From the NCBI RefSeq assembly GCF_000801105.2, contig NC_079515.1, forward strand, positions 17,135,407-17,199,406: a stretch of DNA of 64,000 nucleotides, written 5' to 3'. Both the position numbers and the translations under genes were made by a program. This document shows positions 1 through 11,748 of the stretch, in pieces. Origin of the DNA: Raphanus sativus. Lineage: Eukaryota; Streptophyta; Magnoliopsida; Brassicales; Brassicaceae. Below the pieces are notes generated by a model. It did no database searches and was not told the DNA's origin. It worked only from the letters and a program-made list of their open reading frames with translations. Every line of letters starts with the position of its first letter. The first letter of the stretch is position 1.

Positions 1-3000
1 ACACCTACCATCAATACGACGCATGTAAGCTGGTAATCCATTTGCGTCAATCGATGTCCTGATGTTCAGTCGTTTCGGAAACATCTTAGAACATTTACCG
101 TTAACCATATATACATTATCCTTCTTTGCTGGACCGCAAGGACCATGCATCATACAATCCCCAACGATTGCATACAGGTCTGGATCTACCGTCTTGTCCG
201 GTATCTCAGCCGATATAGTAGTGTCTATATGATCAGCTGTTGGAAATTTGGCTCCATTTTGCATGAAGACGAGAATATGAGCGTGTGGCATTCCTCTTTT
301 CTGAAACTCAATCGTGTACATTACTGACAAAACACAAAAGAAATCATTTAAAACATTTTAACTGATGAAAATACTATCTAAAGTAGTTCTTTGAAAAACA
401 AAACAAAAAACACCGGCATCACTGGAGAAAATTTGTTAGGATATTTACCTGCAGAAACTGGGCCAAATAAGGAGCCGTCTTTTTTTGTCAAAAACTCGAT
501 AATAAGATTATCGAGTTTCATCTTGAAAACTCTGCACAATATTTCATGTCTGTCTTCGGTGGTAAGGTTATATTTTTTCAGATACCTTGTAACTTCAGGC
601 CATTTTGGATTGCACGTAAAATTGATGAAAAGATATGGAAATCCATAGTACTTGCACAGAGCCATGGCATCGTAGTAATGCTGCTTCATATACCGTTTTC
701 CTCCGGTGAAAGTTGCTGGGATGAAAATTCGGCTCCTTTGCTCAGCCATCTTAGCTCCGCCTTTTGCAGCTGCCTTCTGGATTGCATCATAACTAACTGA
801 CCGGAGTTTTTTCTGATTCAGCCACAAGTAACGCAGTCTACTCGATTCTATCATTATGTAGGCGTCCACAAGGAACTGATGAAACAATATGCCTGATCTC
901 GTAATCGTGGGTGCTTCCCCCTTCCTCTCTAAAATGCGAAATGCAAAGTATTCACGCATTGTTACATTTTTGCGTTTTCTCCCAGCCATGTCTTCAAAAC
1001 CAATTGGAATATTTAATCGAAAACCATCCTCTCCATATGGAAACAATAGTGGATACTGCAGAGGCAAATACGCCGGATGTAATTCACTTATCCTTTGCAA
1101 CTTTTCACTTGTACTCTCTAGAACAATATCTCGAGGCTCCATATTTAAAACAAAATCTCCAGGTATCAAAGCAGCAACTTCATTTGCAGTGGGCAGATTA
1201 TGGGTCCGTCCATCAGATTGCCGACTTTCAATCAACCTCATCTTATAACCTGTTGATCCTTCCACGTCGAACCTATCTCTTGCAGACCTAAAAGCCTTAA
1301 CATGAGGATTATACTGATCTAACATATTCTGCAGAAGAAGAACAAGTGGTTCTCTTAGTTTCTTAGCGCTAGCTCCGTCAGACCTGGACAGTATAGTAAG
1401 AATCAAAACTAAGTTAACAAATTGTAGACAAACATGCAAAATCCTAAAATATAATCATAGTAAGTTCAAAAAGTCTACAAAATTACCCGGCATAAGCGTC
1501 AAGTCTATTTTTTATCTCATTTAAAGTATCAATGATATACAGGTGGGAGAATTTTGGAGCTTGTCCAGGCTCGGGAACTATATCACCAATACGATGATAG
1601 TTCTCACCAGACATTCGGAAAACAAATGGTCCACGACCATTGTTAATAGAATGATCTATCTTCCCCCCAAGTGATGTGAAAGAGAACATCATATTGTAAG
1701 CTCGTATAAACTCTCGATAATGTTTACTTAATTCGTCGTCTTTGCATAACAAATACATTAACTCCATTGGAGGATTCGCGAGCCGAGGAAGCACAACTTT
1801 ACCATGTTTACAACACATTAAGAAGACAGGTTTCTTGCTACGACGGCGTTTTGCAATTCTTTCACCATACCACATGTATGCTTGACAAAACCTACAATTC
1901 CAAACTGGATCTCCTTCGTCGTAATAACCTGTATAAAAAATGACATGATTAGTATAAAAACTAACTAATAAATTGTTATTTATTATCAACAGACATTGTA
2001 CAATTTTGAAGACATCACCGTTTTTTTGTAACCCGATAGTAATAGATGAAGTTACGGTATGATTTTCTTGTTGTGGGATATGTTGTGGTGATGGATTTAT
2101 CAAAGACTCTCCACCAGGATAGCCATTGTAAGTCTGATTCTCGTCATCTTCATCTTCATTTTCAGACTCACTCTCCATTTCATATCGATTATTATAAGCT
2201 GCGTAAAAAAGTATATCACAACATATAAAATCAAATATCATCAATGAATATAAATTTGAGTCTAAGTATCTAGATGGAAAAGACTTTCTACCTTCAGGAT
2301 GATCCTGTACGATGAACCTTGGTGGAAGAATGAATTCATTTGTTTTGTTTTGGTTTGGACATTGAGTAGCTGCAAAAGATTGATTTAAACATATAAACGA
2401 ATGTAAGTATGTTAGAAAGTGCTGAAATTGGTACACAGCTACAACATTTAAAACAATACCTTCAGGATTTGAATCTGTTTCAAACAATGGTGGAAGACCA
2501 GAACTCGATGGTCCTGCAATGTTCGAACCTGGTCTTGCTGTTTTTGGAAATGTTTAAGTTTAGTCGCACTTTAGATATAGTACAATACATTATATATGCA
2601 TTCATTATTATTTAAAACCCGTTGTTACTTTTCTTTTGTTTAGTCTTTGAATTCACCGATGGAGGTGATCCAATTATCTTATGTTTCCTGAAGAAAATGT
2701 TGGTACTCCCGATAATAGATTCTTGATTACCAATTGAAGCTAAAAGATAACATTGTTTTATTATAAGAAAGTTTTTATCAATCAGAGTCCATTTGCTTTA
2801 CTATTTCTTTAAAATAATACTACTTCAAAAATAACTTATGTTATCTGCCATGATTAGTTACCGGTTCCTATACTCGATGGGTCCATGTTGGTTACAGAGC
2901 CAATGCCATTTGAAATATTTAGTGAAGTTTGGGTTGAAGTATAAGAACCTGCAGACGTAAGTACAATAACCTTTAGAAATAAGTAATGTAGTATCGAGAA

Positions 3001-3705
3001 ATGTTTGCATAGTTTTTCTGTAGTATTATCGTAAGTATCACTGGAAAAGAAACTATTACCGATATTTGGTACAACTGATGGCTTGGTTGGCTTGAAAATC
3101 CTTGTCACAGTTTAATTAAACGTAGATCACTGTCAGAAATGTTTTGTTCTTTGGCAGATTAACAAAAATCAACGTGGGGAAAATCAAACCGCAAAGAGAA
3201 TAACCTCTATTTGAGGTAGTAAGGCCTATTGTTCTTTTGTTATTCAGTATTTCCTTTCTCGCAGATCTAGCTTACTGTGTTAATCCAGGTTTAGGCTCCG
3301 ATGGCTGTGGATTAATGGGTCGAAATACTTGATTCGTAACATTATGAAAGGGCGTTCGAAAAAGATTGATTGTTGTTTCTGGTGAAACATTTGTGATGGA
3401 CGACTTTTGTGTTATATTCTCCGTTGGAGTATTCTCTTTGTCATTTATACCTATGTTATGAAAGTGTGGTAGCAAATAGGAAAAATATTAAAAGTTTGTT
3501 ACTTCAGAATGTGTACCAAATTCTTATGAAATATATTTGTTCAAGAGAATTTATGTTATTTGTATCAATTTGCCATACCAATCGGGTATACTCAGTTATA
3601 TATTCAGCAGTATGAAAATTATAATAAAATGATAAAGGTTTATATTTATTTTAAGAAAAACATACCAATTTTTTTAATCTTCGGTGGTTTTTTCCCACTG
3701 TCTGT
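1..3705 (-). CDS. Helitron Rep/helicase gene, N-terminal part (continues beyond position 1)
   Basis: Rolling-circle transposase gene of a Helitron. The exon 449-1383 (donor GTAAAT, acceptor CAG) encodes the Helitron-like N-terminal domain, with the stretches LQYPLLFPYGEDGF and YLFINFTCNPKWPE. The next exon, from 323 to the window edge, carries EFQKRGMPHAHILVF, whose HAH is the HUH metal-binding motif of the relaxase, followed by MHGPCG. The exon 1487-1928 encodes a Cys-rich piece (WNCRFCQAYMWYGERI) typical of the protein's start. More acidic, less conserved exons lie at about 2040-2340, 2860-3110 and 3280-3460, with a lysine-rich one at 3666-3705. Their joins are less certain. No stop was seen in the conserved exons. 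The tyrosine motif and the helicase would lie left of position 1. The first exon is split by the gypsy element at 3706. Confidence 0.85.
3701..3705. repeat. Target-site duplication TCTGT, left copy (gypsy)
   Basis: Five bases directly before the left LTR are identical to 12750-12754, directly after the right LTR. This marks the exact insertion limits. Confidence 0.95.
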
Positions 3706-4289
3706 TGTTGGGCCCAAATATGACCCTCTAACTAGTGATAGACAATAAGAAATGATAACGGGCCGCGAAAGGCCCATCATGAATTCAATCTTCAAGAACA
3801 GCTAAGTCAGATCTGGAGGCTGTGAGCTGGAGATGTTCATCAGAGAGGTCAAGGAAAAGAGGCAGCTCGTTGAAAAGTAAACAGGCGCAGGACCCGGTCA
3901 AAGAGGTAACTCGTGGACAAATAAATAGGCGCAGGACCCGGTCAAAGGGGAGCTGTTACAAATCCCTCAAATCACGGAGGAGATATCGGGAACCAGTTGG
4001 CTACGATCAAGCGGGACCTGAGGCTATTTAAAGAGAAAGCAAATCAAGAAAGAGGATCTATTCAACTTTTATCTGCATTCTTACGATTATTCACATCATC
4101 TCTTAAACATTTCCTTATCTTTGTAATCATCAAGAGAAACATCTTTTGTAACCATTCTTTACCACATTATCAATACAAATCAAATTCATTCCATAAGTTA
4201 TTACGGGATTCAACCCGCGTTATCCTTCCCTAACCTTTCCTAAACATAAAACCTGATCTAAAATCTAGGTGTGAGTTTTACCCCTCACA
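3706..4289 (+). repeat. 5' LTR of the gypsy element
   Basis: 584 bp, TGTTGGGCCC... to ...CCCCTCACA. It differs from the 3' LTR at only four sites (3727, 3909, 3983, 4213). At each of these the 5' LTR has T or A where the 3' LTR has C or G. Confidence 0.97.
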
Positions 4290-4291
4290 AT

Positions 4292-4309
4292 TGGCGCCGA
4301 CTGTGGGGA
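4292..4309 (+). other. Primer-binding site
   Basis: TGGCGCCGACTGTGGGGA begins two bases after the 5' LTR. The first eight bases match the usual tRNA-Asp-type site of plant gypsy elements (TGGCGCCG); the rest is diverged. Confidence 0.75.
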
Positions 4310-4380
4310 AGAAACAATGGAATCCCTTACTCCAACTTAAGGATGAATCCAGTCGATCAGACAACAAATTCATCTAACCG

Positions 4381-4619
4381 ATGAACAGTATCCCGATGAA
4401 CAGTACTCGGATGAACAGTACTGGAAGAACAGTATCTCGGTGAACAGTATCTCGATGAACAGTATCCCGATGAACAGTATCCCGATGAACAGTACTCGGA
4501 TGAACAGTACTCGGATGAACAGTATCTCGATGAACAGTATCTCGATGAACAGTATCTCGATGAACAGTATCTCGATGAACAGTATCTCGATGAACAGTAT
4601 CTCGATGAACAGTGCTGGA
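4381..4619 (+). repeat. 15-bp minisatellite in the gypsy leader (16 units)
   Basis: Sixteen units of ATGAACAGTATCTCG and variants (ATCCCG, ACTCGG), one of them 14 bp. An ATG 13 codons upstream (4343) runs into a stop where the array begins, so the array may have replaced or shifted the original start of gag. Both strands read open through it, which produces spurious repeat proteins. Confidence 0.93.
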
Positions 4620-6342
4620 GCAGCCAACACGAGAACCTCCAGTGGGATCGATCCAGGGCTCCCAGCCCTCGTTACCCCTCAGCACCAACCTGCTCCGAAC
4701 CAGACGGAGGCTTAGCTCTCTGAGATCCGTCGCATGATGATGCAGCTGGTAGAAAAAGCTCAAGAAGGTGAGCGTACAATGCAACAGCTAGCCGCTCGGC
4801 AGCAACGATTCGAAGAGGTCACTAGATCTCTAACCGCAACAACCCAACCACCGCAACGTCAGGGCTCGGGAGTTACCTTCCGGGATCGAATAACTGACCC
4901 CTCGTTCCCTCGAGGACATCTAGACTTTTCTCTTGATAACACTGGTTCAGGAGAGAACATGGACCTGCTTTCCAAACGCCTCGTGATAGGACATCGCCTG
5001 TGTTTAGTCCACCCCTCACCAGCGCTATGGGAAGCAACCTAGCATCAACTAGCTCTTTATCCGATCAGGTTACTGGTCGAAGTGCTCGCTTACCTCCTCC
5101 ACCACCTAGCATTAGGTTGGGAGAAGGAGTATCCAATCCGTCCGGGGGCAGAACATTAGCTCCGGCGTTTCAGGCCAGAAACCTAAACACGAACCCGGAT
5201 GAAAGGACGGATGCTGATCCTTCAGCTCGCCACACAAACCCGACTCGTCAAAATAACCCAAGGGCCGGTGGGTAAGACAGCCCACCAAGCGACTGGGGGA
5301 ATGATCGAACACGATTCCATCAGGGACCTGTCCGTCAGGTATCTAATGATGACCCGACTGTCCTTCCTTTAGAGGGACCTGAGGCTATTCGCAGATATAT
5401 GGAGCGAACTCACGCAGCTCTCCAAAAATTGGGAGCTCAAGTTCACAAGGCAACGAGCTCAGCTCCCAAAATCGAGAGCTTGATTGAGGATACCTGTGGA
5501 AGTCCATTCACTGACAGAATTGCCAGCTCTTACGTAAGAGATACCCGAAAAATTAAGATCCCCGAATACAACGGGACCTTGGTCCCGAAGGCCTACCTAA
5601 GAGCCTTCCGGCTAGCTATCGTGAAGGCTCACTTCACGAAAGAAGAATGTGATGCAGGTTATTGCAGGACATTCGCCGAAAACCTGGTCGGAACAGCCCT
5701 CAAATGGTTCTCTGGTCTTGAACCAAATTCAATTGACAGTTTCGACCAGTTAAGTAATGCGTTCATGAAGCAATACTCGACTCACATCCTAAAAGCAAGC
5801 ATCCGAGGCTGACCTCTGGAAAATTAAACAAGGAGTGAGAGACTCGCTACGAGCCTACATCAAAAAATTCAGAGCAGTAAGAACTAAGCTCTCGAACCCC
5901 AATGATCTAGTTGCCATCGAGGCTCTCAGGAGAGGTCCCTGGTATAAATCAGAACTTTGGTCGGAGCTAACGCTCAATCCTCCCCCAACTATCGACGATG
6001 CTCTTCATAGAGCCTCCAAATATGTTAACCTGGAAGAGGAAACAGCTGCACTGGATAAACTCTACAAAAAATCCCAGAGTCATTCGAAAAACGAAACCTC
6101 GGAAGCAAGAGGACCTCATAAAAAGGAGAACTCTCGAAATAATCAGACCTAGGGGGAACACTCCTATGCAATCTAGGAAGATAAGGAAGGAAAACCTGTC
6201 GCCGCAGCAAATAAAACCCCTTGGTAAAAAGGACATGATGAGAACAAACATTGCTCTTACCATGATCGGAAAGGGCACGCAACCGAGAAATGTTGGGACC
6301 TCCAACGACAACTGGCAGTTAAATTTGCTGCCAGAGAAATAA
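4620..6342 (+). pseudogene. gag of the gypsy element, broken
   Basis: Capsid-type gag. The retrotransposon-gag core lies in 5399-5812 (RAFRLAIVKAHF, LVGTALKWFSGLEPNSI, FMKQYSTHI) and continues in another frame at 5835-6152. A zinc-knuckle-like element follows near 6248-6290 (CSYHDRKGHATEKCW, a C-H-H-C arrangement as in Tat-type gags). A TAG at 4713-4715 splits an N-terminal, glutamine-rich segment with coiled-coil character (4734-5042). At least three frame changes or stops separate the parts, so no single gag protein can be made from this copy. Confidence 0.8.
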
Positions 6343-6436
6343 AGGGCTTGGACCTCAAGAAACCACAGCCCTACCAGAAAAGAGGTCCCAGAGATACCTC
6401 ACCGAAACGAGAAAGGTCTCCTGAAACGAGAAAGGT

Positions 6437-6771
6437 CTCCTGAAATAGATGGGTACAAAATCGTTGACCAGAAAGCTAGCTTCATAGGCTTTTCCGGAGA
6501 AACAGCTACCTCATTGGGAACTATTAAGCTCCCAATTATAGCTGGCGGAATCATGAAAATGATGAATTTCGTAGTCATCGACAGACCTTCCCCGTTTCAC
6601 GCGATCCTAGGAAGACTTTGGATCCATAAGATGAAAGCAGAAGCTTCAACTTATCACCAATGTGTGAAATTCCCGACACCTGAAGAGATATCTACCGTGC
6701 ATGGTAACCAAAAGATCTACAGGATCTGTTACCTGGGAGGATTCGAAATTCTCAAAGAATCACCCCAATAG
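6437..6771 (+). pseudogene. Aspartic protease remnant of the gypsy element
   Basis: The C-terminal half of a retroviral-type protease is readable (SFIGFSGETATSLGTIKLPI, FHAILGRLWIHKMKAEAST, YHQCVKFPT). The upstream part with the catalytic Asp-Thr-Gly is absent. The gag C-terminus at about 6420 runs directly into this segment across a 19-bp direct repeat (GAAACGAGAAAGGTCTCCT, near 6402-6440). This suggests a deletion removed the active site. The segment ends in TAG before the RT frame. Confidence 0.75.
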
Positions 6772-6876
6772 CAATTACAGATTCAGGAGGGTCGTGAGAT
6801 ACAACAGAATATTCGAGGTCCCCCTAAGAACCTCACCGAGCAAGTCAGTATTGACGACTCAAATCCTGAAAAGCAA

Positions 6877-8066
6877 GTGAGTATCAGATCCGAGATACCT
6901 CTCGAGACTAAGAAGGAGCTCATCGACTTTCTAAAAAGCAACGTCGGAACCTTTGCATGGACCACCAGTGACATGAAGGGTATAAACGCCGACGTCACTA
7001 CTCACAAGCTTAATGTAGACCCCACTTTCAAACCGATCAAACAAAAGCGTCGCAAGCTAGGCCTAGAAAAGGCTCAAGCTGTTAACGACGAGGTTGACCG
7101 ACTTAGGAAAGATGGGTCCATTCGTGAGGTACATTACCCAGACTGGCTAGCTAATCCAGTAGTTGTAAAAAAGAAGAACGGGAAATGGAGAATCTGCGTA
7201 GATTTCACCGACCTAAATAAAGCTTGTCCCAAAGACAGCTTCCCGTTACCTCACATCGATCGTTTGGTCGAGGCCACTGCTGGCCACCAGCTCCTGTCCT
7301 TCATGGATCCCGACGATCAAGAGAAAATCGCATTCATAACTGAACGAGGGACCTATTGCTATAAGGTCATGCCATTCGGTTTAAAAAATGCAGGAACTAC
7401 CTATCAAAGGCTAGTGAATAAAATGTTCGCTGGCCAGCTCGGGAAAACCATGGAGGTCTATATTGATGATATGCTAGTCAAATCCTCAATTGGAGAAAAC
7501 CATATTTCCCACCTAAGGGAATGCTTCGATATCCTCAACAAATACGATATGAAGCTCAACCCTGCTAAGTGCACCTTCGGGGTACCTTCAAGCGAGTTTC
7601 TCGGCTACCTCGTAACCGAAAGAGGCATCGAAGCCAACCCGAAACAGATAGCTACCTTTCTGGAAATGTCGTCACCTAAGACAACCAGAGAGGTACAGAG
7701 ATTGACTGGACGAATCGCAGCATTAAATTGATTCATATCCAGGTCCACCGATAAGTGCCTTCCATTCTACAAACTTCTAAAAAATAATAAGAAGTTCTTA
7801 TGGGACGAAAAGTGCGAGGAAGCCTTCAAACAATTGAAAGCTTACTTCTCCGAACCTCCGATCCTGGCTAAACCAGTATGGGAGAACCGTTATATCTTTA
7901 TCTCGCCGTAACAACCGCTGCAGTTAGTGGTGTGCAGGTACGAGAAGAGCAAAACGAGCAAAGACCTGTCTATTATACCAGCAAGAGTCTGATAGACGCC
8001 GAAACTAGATACCCTACTATGGAAAAACTAGCTCTAGCTGTAGTAATAGCTGCCAGAAAATTGTAA
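6877..8066 (+). pseudogene. Reverse transcriptase and first RNase H of the gypsy element
   Basis: RT is open from 6877 to 7731 with KKKNGKWRICVDFTDLNKAC, VMPFGLKNAGTTYQRLVNKMF and the catalytic YIDDML. Motif A is damaged. SFMD is followed directly by PDDQEKIAF, so about ten residues that normally follow the first catalytic Asp are missing in frame. A TGA at 7729-7731 ends the frame, and the connection and RNase H (VYYTSKSLIDAETRYPTMEK) continue in another frame at 7878-8066. The copy is therefore enzymatically dead. Confidence 0.88.
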
Positions 8067-8159
8067 CCTTATTTCCAATCGCACTCAATCGTCGTAATGT
8101 CTTCACAACCATTGCGAACAACTTTGCACAGCCCTAGCCAATCATAACGATTTGCTAAA

Positions 8160-9193
8160 TGGGCAATAGAGCTCAGTGAATACGATATCGAGTATAGACC
8201 TCGAGCAGCAGTAAAAGCTCAGGTCCTTGCCGATTTCATAATCGAGCTAGCTTCCAAACAACTAGACTTGGAAACGGAAGCTCCGAAGTGGAGTCTGTAC
8301 ATTGACGAGCCTCGCCAATACAAGGTTCCGGCATCGGTCTAAGGCTGACCTCCTCAGCTGGAGAAACCATCCAACAATCCTACAGGCTCGGATTCAGCGC
8401 TTCTAATAACGAGGCTGAATACGAAGCATTAATTGCAGGATTTAAACTCGCCCTAAGCCTCGGAATTCGAGAGCTGAACGCTTATAGTGATTCACAGCTA
8501 GTAGCTAGCCAGTTCCACGGCGAGTATGAAACAAGGGACGAAAGAATGGGGGCATACCTCGAAGTTGTCCGGGACCTCACTAAGCAGTTCAACAGATTTG
8601 AACTAACGAGGATCCCACGAGGAGAGAACTCCTCAGCAGACGCGCTGGCTGCTTTAGCGTCAACATCAGACCCCCTCATAAAACGGATCATACCCGTAAA
8701 GGGAATCGAAAAGCCAAGTATCGACATAGCTACCAAAGCTGAGATCGATAGCAAGCCGAAAGAGCAAACGAAAGGTAGCTACCCCCAGACGGTAGCAACC
8801 CAAGTTCTTACAACGTACTGGTTCCCAAAAACCAGAATTCGTAGCTTTAAAAAGCATACCTCCGGGGGCAAGATCCAGATCTCGGATTCACCTGTCCACG
8901 CAGCCAGGACCAGGAGTCGTTCTGCTTTTGAAATCGCATCCGAAGAAACGACCCAGACTCCGGAGAACAACCCCAGAACTGGAGATATTCCTCAAAATTC
9001 AGACTCCTTCGAGCCTAATCCGACCAATATCTCCGGGGGCAATAAGACATCAGGTCACGACACTCAGGGACCTGAACAAGACACATCAGGTCACGACACT
9101 CAGGGACCTGAACAAGACCCGCCCTCATCTCTTCATGACAAAATCATTGGGAGAGAGGATTGGAGAATACCGATCATGCAGTACATCTTGTAG
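8160..9193 (+). pseudogene. Second (extra) RNase H domain and linker of the gypsy element
   Basis: After the RT-linked RNase H comes a separate RNase H-like module: WSLYIDE, then after a frame change SNNEAEYEALIAGFKLAL, AYSDSQLVASQFHGEYE and PRGENSSADALAALAST. An additional RNase H of this kind is characteristic of the Tat lineage of plant gypsy elements. The linker that follows (8700-9190) is poorly conserved and contains a 30-bp direct duplication (near 9050-9115). Stops at about 8064 and 8146 and a frame change near 8320 break it. Confidence 0.8.
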
Positions 9194-9239
9194 GGTAAGA
9201 TCCCCCCCAATAAGTGGGAGGCCCAAAAACTCAAAGCAT

Positions 9240-10414
9240 TAAGCGCAAGATACTGCATAATCGAGTCAGCCCTCCATAAACGAAGCATTTCCGGACCTTA
9301 CATAAAATGCGTCCATGGCCCCGATGCTATCAATCTTATGAAAGAAATGCACGCATGCTCCTGAGGAAACCACTATGGGGGCAGAGCTCTAGCTATCCGA
9401 ATCAAAAGACAAGGCTATTTCTGGCCCACCATTATCGCTGACTGCGAGGTTTACTTCTCTTCATGTGATAAATGCCAAAGGCATGCACCGATTATACATC
9501 AGCCTGCGGAAAAATTATCCTCAATATCCGCTCAGTACCCGTTCATGAGGTGGTCCATGGACATCGTAGAACCACTCATAACGTCAGGAAGAGGAAGGCA
9601 GAAGCTACGCTTCCTCTTGGTCTTGACAGACTACTTCACGAAGTGGATAGAAGCTGAAGCTTTCCAACAGATAACTAGATTCGAAGTCGAAGGATTTGTG
9701 TGGAAAGACATTGTCTGCCGCCACGACGTCCCGTATGAAATCGTAACCGATAATGGACGACAGTTCATTTCTCGCGACTTCAAAGCATTTTGCGACAAGT
9801 GGAATATCCGCCTTATCTTCTCAACACCTCGACGACCTCAAGGTAACGGTCAGGCGGAGGCTGCTAATAAGTCAATATTAGCAAATCTCAAGAAACGCCT
9901 TGGAACCAACAAGAAAACCTGGTCTGAAAAGATACCTGAAGTACTTTGGGCATGTCGAACCACCCCAAGAAAAGCTACAGAGGAAACCCCTTTCTCTTTA
10001 GCTTACGGGATGAAAACTGTCGTTCCGGCGGAAACCTCCACTGGGAGACTCTGACGGGAGCTCTGTACGTCTGATCCCGAAGCTAATGACTAGCTCTTAT
10101 CAGATAGCCTCGACTTAATCGAGGAACAACGAGACCGAGTCTTGCTTCGCATTTAAAACTATCAGCAAGCAATGGCCCGACATTACAATTCCAAAGTCAG
10201 GTCCCGACAATTCGTTGTAGGTGACCTAGTACTTAGGAAGGTTTTCGAAGGAACCAAAAAACCAGATGCTGGGAAACTAGGGATCAATTGGGAAGGTCCT
10301 TACCGGATTATCCACGTGGTACGACCTGGCGTCTATAAGCTCCTGAAGGTACGAACCGAGGTACCTGAAATCAGATCGTGGAATGCCACAAATCTGAAGA
10401 AATACTATCATTAG
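9240..10414 (+). pseudogene. Integrase of the gypsy element, with several stops
   Basis: The zinc-binding part reads GNHYGG ... [11 protein letters not shown]. The core is open in 9545-10054, with [16 protein letters not shown] and the [16 protein letters not shown] stretch carrying the final catalytic Glu. The C-terminal part is at 10172-10414 (MARHYNSKVRSRQFVVGDLV), ending at the natural TAG before the non-coding 3' region. In-frame stops interrupt it at about 9363 (TGA), 10052 (TGA), 10091 (TAG) and 10153 (TAA). Most are one C-to-T step from a sense codon. Confidence 0.85.
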
Positions 10415-10635
10415 GTACTTAAATTCCTCGAATTACGTTAGGCTTGACCCCTTGACTGGGTACGTAGGCAATTGTGTCATGAGTGTAACCCCAATCTCAT
10501 TTTAACACTCTTTCCATCATGGCGAAAGGGGGCATATGTTTGAGAACATATAGCCCAAACAGCGATTGTATGATTATTGTGATACCATGTATCCTATTAT
10601 CAATAAAGCAATTATCTTCGATACTTTGACTTTTT

Positions 10636-11320
10636 AACAAATTCAGGTCTCAATGAACCTGAACCTAAGGTCTTAAAACCCTTCGAATGAATTCAGGTCT
10701 CCGTGAACCTGAACCTAAGGTCTTAAAACCCTTCGAATAAATTCAGGTCTCCGTGAACCTGAACCTAAGGTCTTAAAACCCTTCGAACAAATTCAGGTCT
10801 CAATGAACCTGAACCTAAGGTCTTAAAATCCTTCGAACAAATTCAGGTCTCAATGAACCTGAACCTAAGGTCTTAAAATCCTTCCAACAAACTCAGGTCT
10901 CCACGAACCTGGACCTAAGGTCTTAAAATCCTTAGTAACCTCGAAGGTCTTAAAATCCTTCCAACAAACTCAGGTCTCCACGAACCTGGACCTAAGGTCT
11001 TAAAATCCTTAGTAACCTCGAAGGTCTTAAAATCCTTCAAGCAATATCAGGTCTCGACGAACCTGGACCCAAGGTCTTAAAATCCTTACCAAATCTCCAA
11101 GGTCTTAAAATCCTTATCAAATCTCCAAGGTCTTAAAATCCTTACCAAATCTCCAAGGTCTTAAAATCCTTATTAAATCTCCAAGGTCTTAAAATCCTTA
11201 TCAAATCTCCAAGGTTTTAAAATCCTTATCAAATCTCAAAAGGTCTTAAAATCCTTATCAAATCTCAAAAGGTCTTAAAATCCTAAGCAAACTTCAATGG
11301 GTCTTAAAATCCCACACACG
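10636..11320 (+). repeat. Tandem repeats in the 3' untranslated region of the gypsy element
   Basis: About six 50-bp units (core ATTCAGGTCTCCGTGAACC) start at 10641, 10691, 10741, 10791 and 10841. They degrade into mixed units and then about eight units of 27-28 bp (core AGGTCTTAAAATCCTT) up to about 11310. The short unit is a part of the long one. Tandem arrays between integrase and 3' LTR are a known trait of Tat-type elements. Confidence 0.93.
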
Positions 11321-11748
11321 AATTCAGGTTCCCATGAACCCCCTCCTAAGGTCTTCAGAGTAGCTCAGGTTCCTAAAAACCCTGAGCTAATCTCAATGTT
11401 TCAGGAACTCCTTCTAAGGATCCTCGTAATCGAATGTACTTGAAATCTTCGAGACCTGATAAGTCATTGGACATTGTATATAATAATCACGATACATGTC
11501 CAAACCAAAACTTCCACTTAACAAAAGTCAATCTCATCCAAGAAACGATCAAACCAAGTCAAATGACTTAATACGAAAAACAAAACCGAAATTTGAATAA
11601 AAGGGTTTAAAAGCCTCCTAGGCTAACGAGGGTTCAGAAGACCCTAAGGTTTAAAAGCCTCCTCAGGCTATAAGTCTGAAACGTAAACAAAGCCCATTGG
11701 GCAAAAGTCATGAAAAGCAACATTACAATTCAAAAAGAGCCGCAGCTC

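Noticed and set aside
3822..4233. Plus-strand frames within the gypsy LTR (repeated at 12282-12693)
   Set aside because: They lie in the LTR, do not belong to the polyprotein and have no recognisable domain.
4374..4784. Open frames on both strands through the 15-bp repeat (for example repeated MNSIS or HRDTV peptides)
   Set aside because: They arise because a 15-bp unit without stops stays open in several frames. There is no conserved domain, and the array is part of the gypsy leader.
10636..11320. CRISPR-like array of regular repeats
   Set aside because: The units are contiguous tandem repeats without unique spacers, inside a plant retrotransposon.
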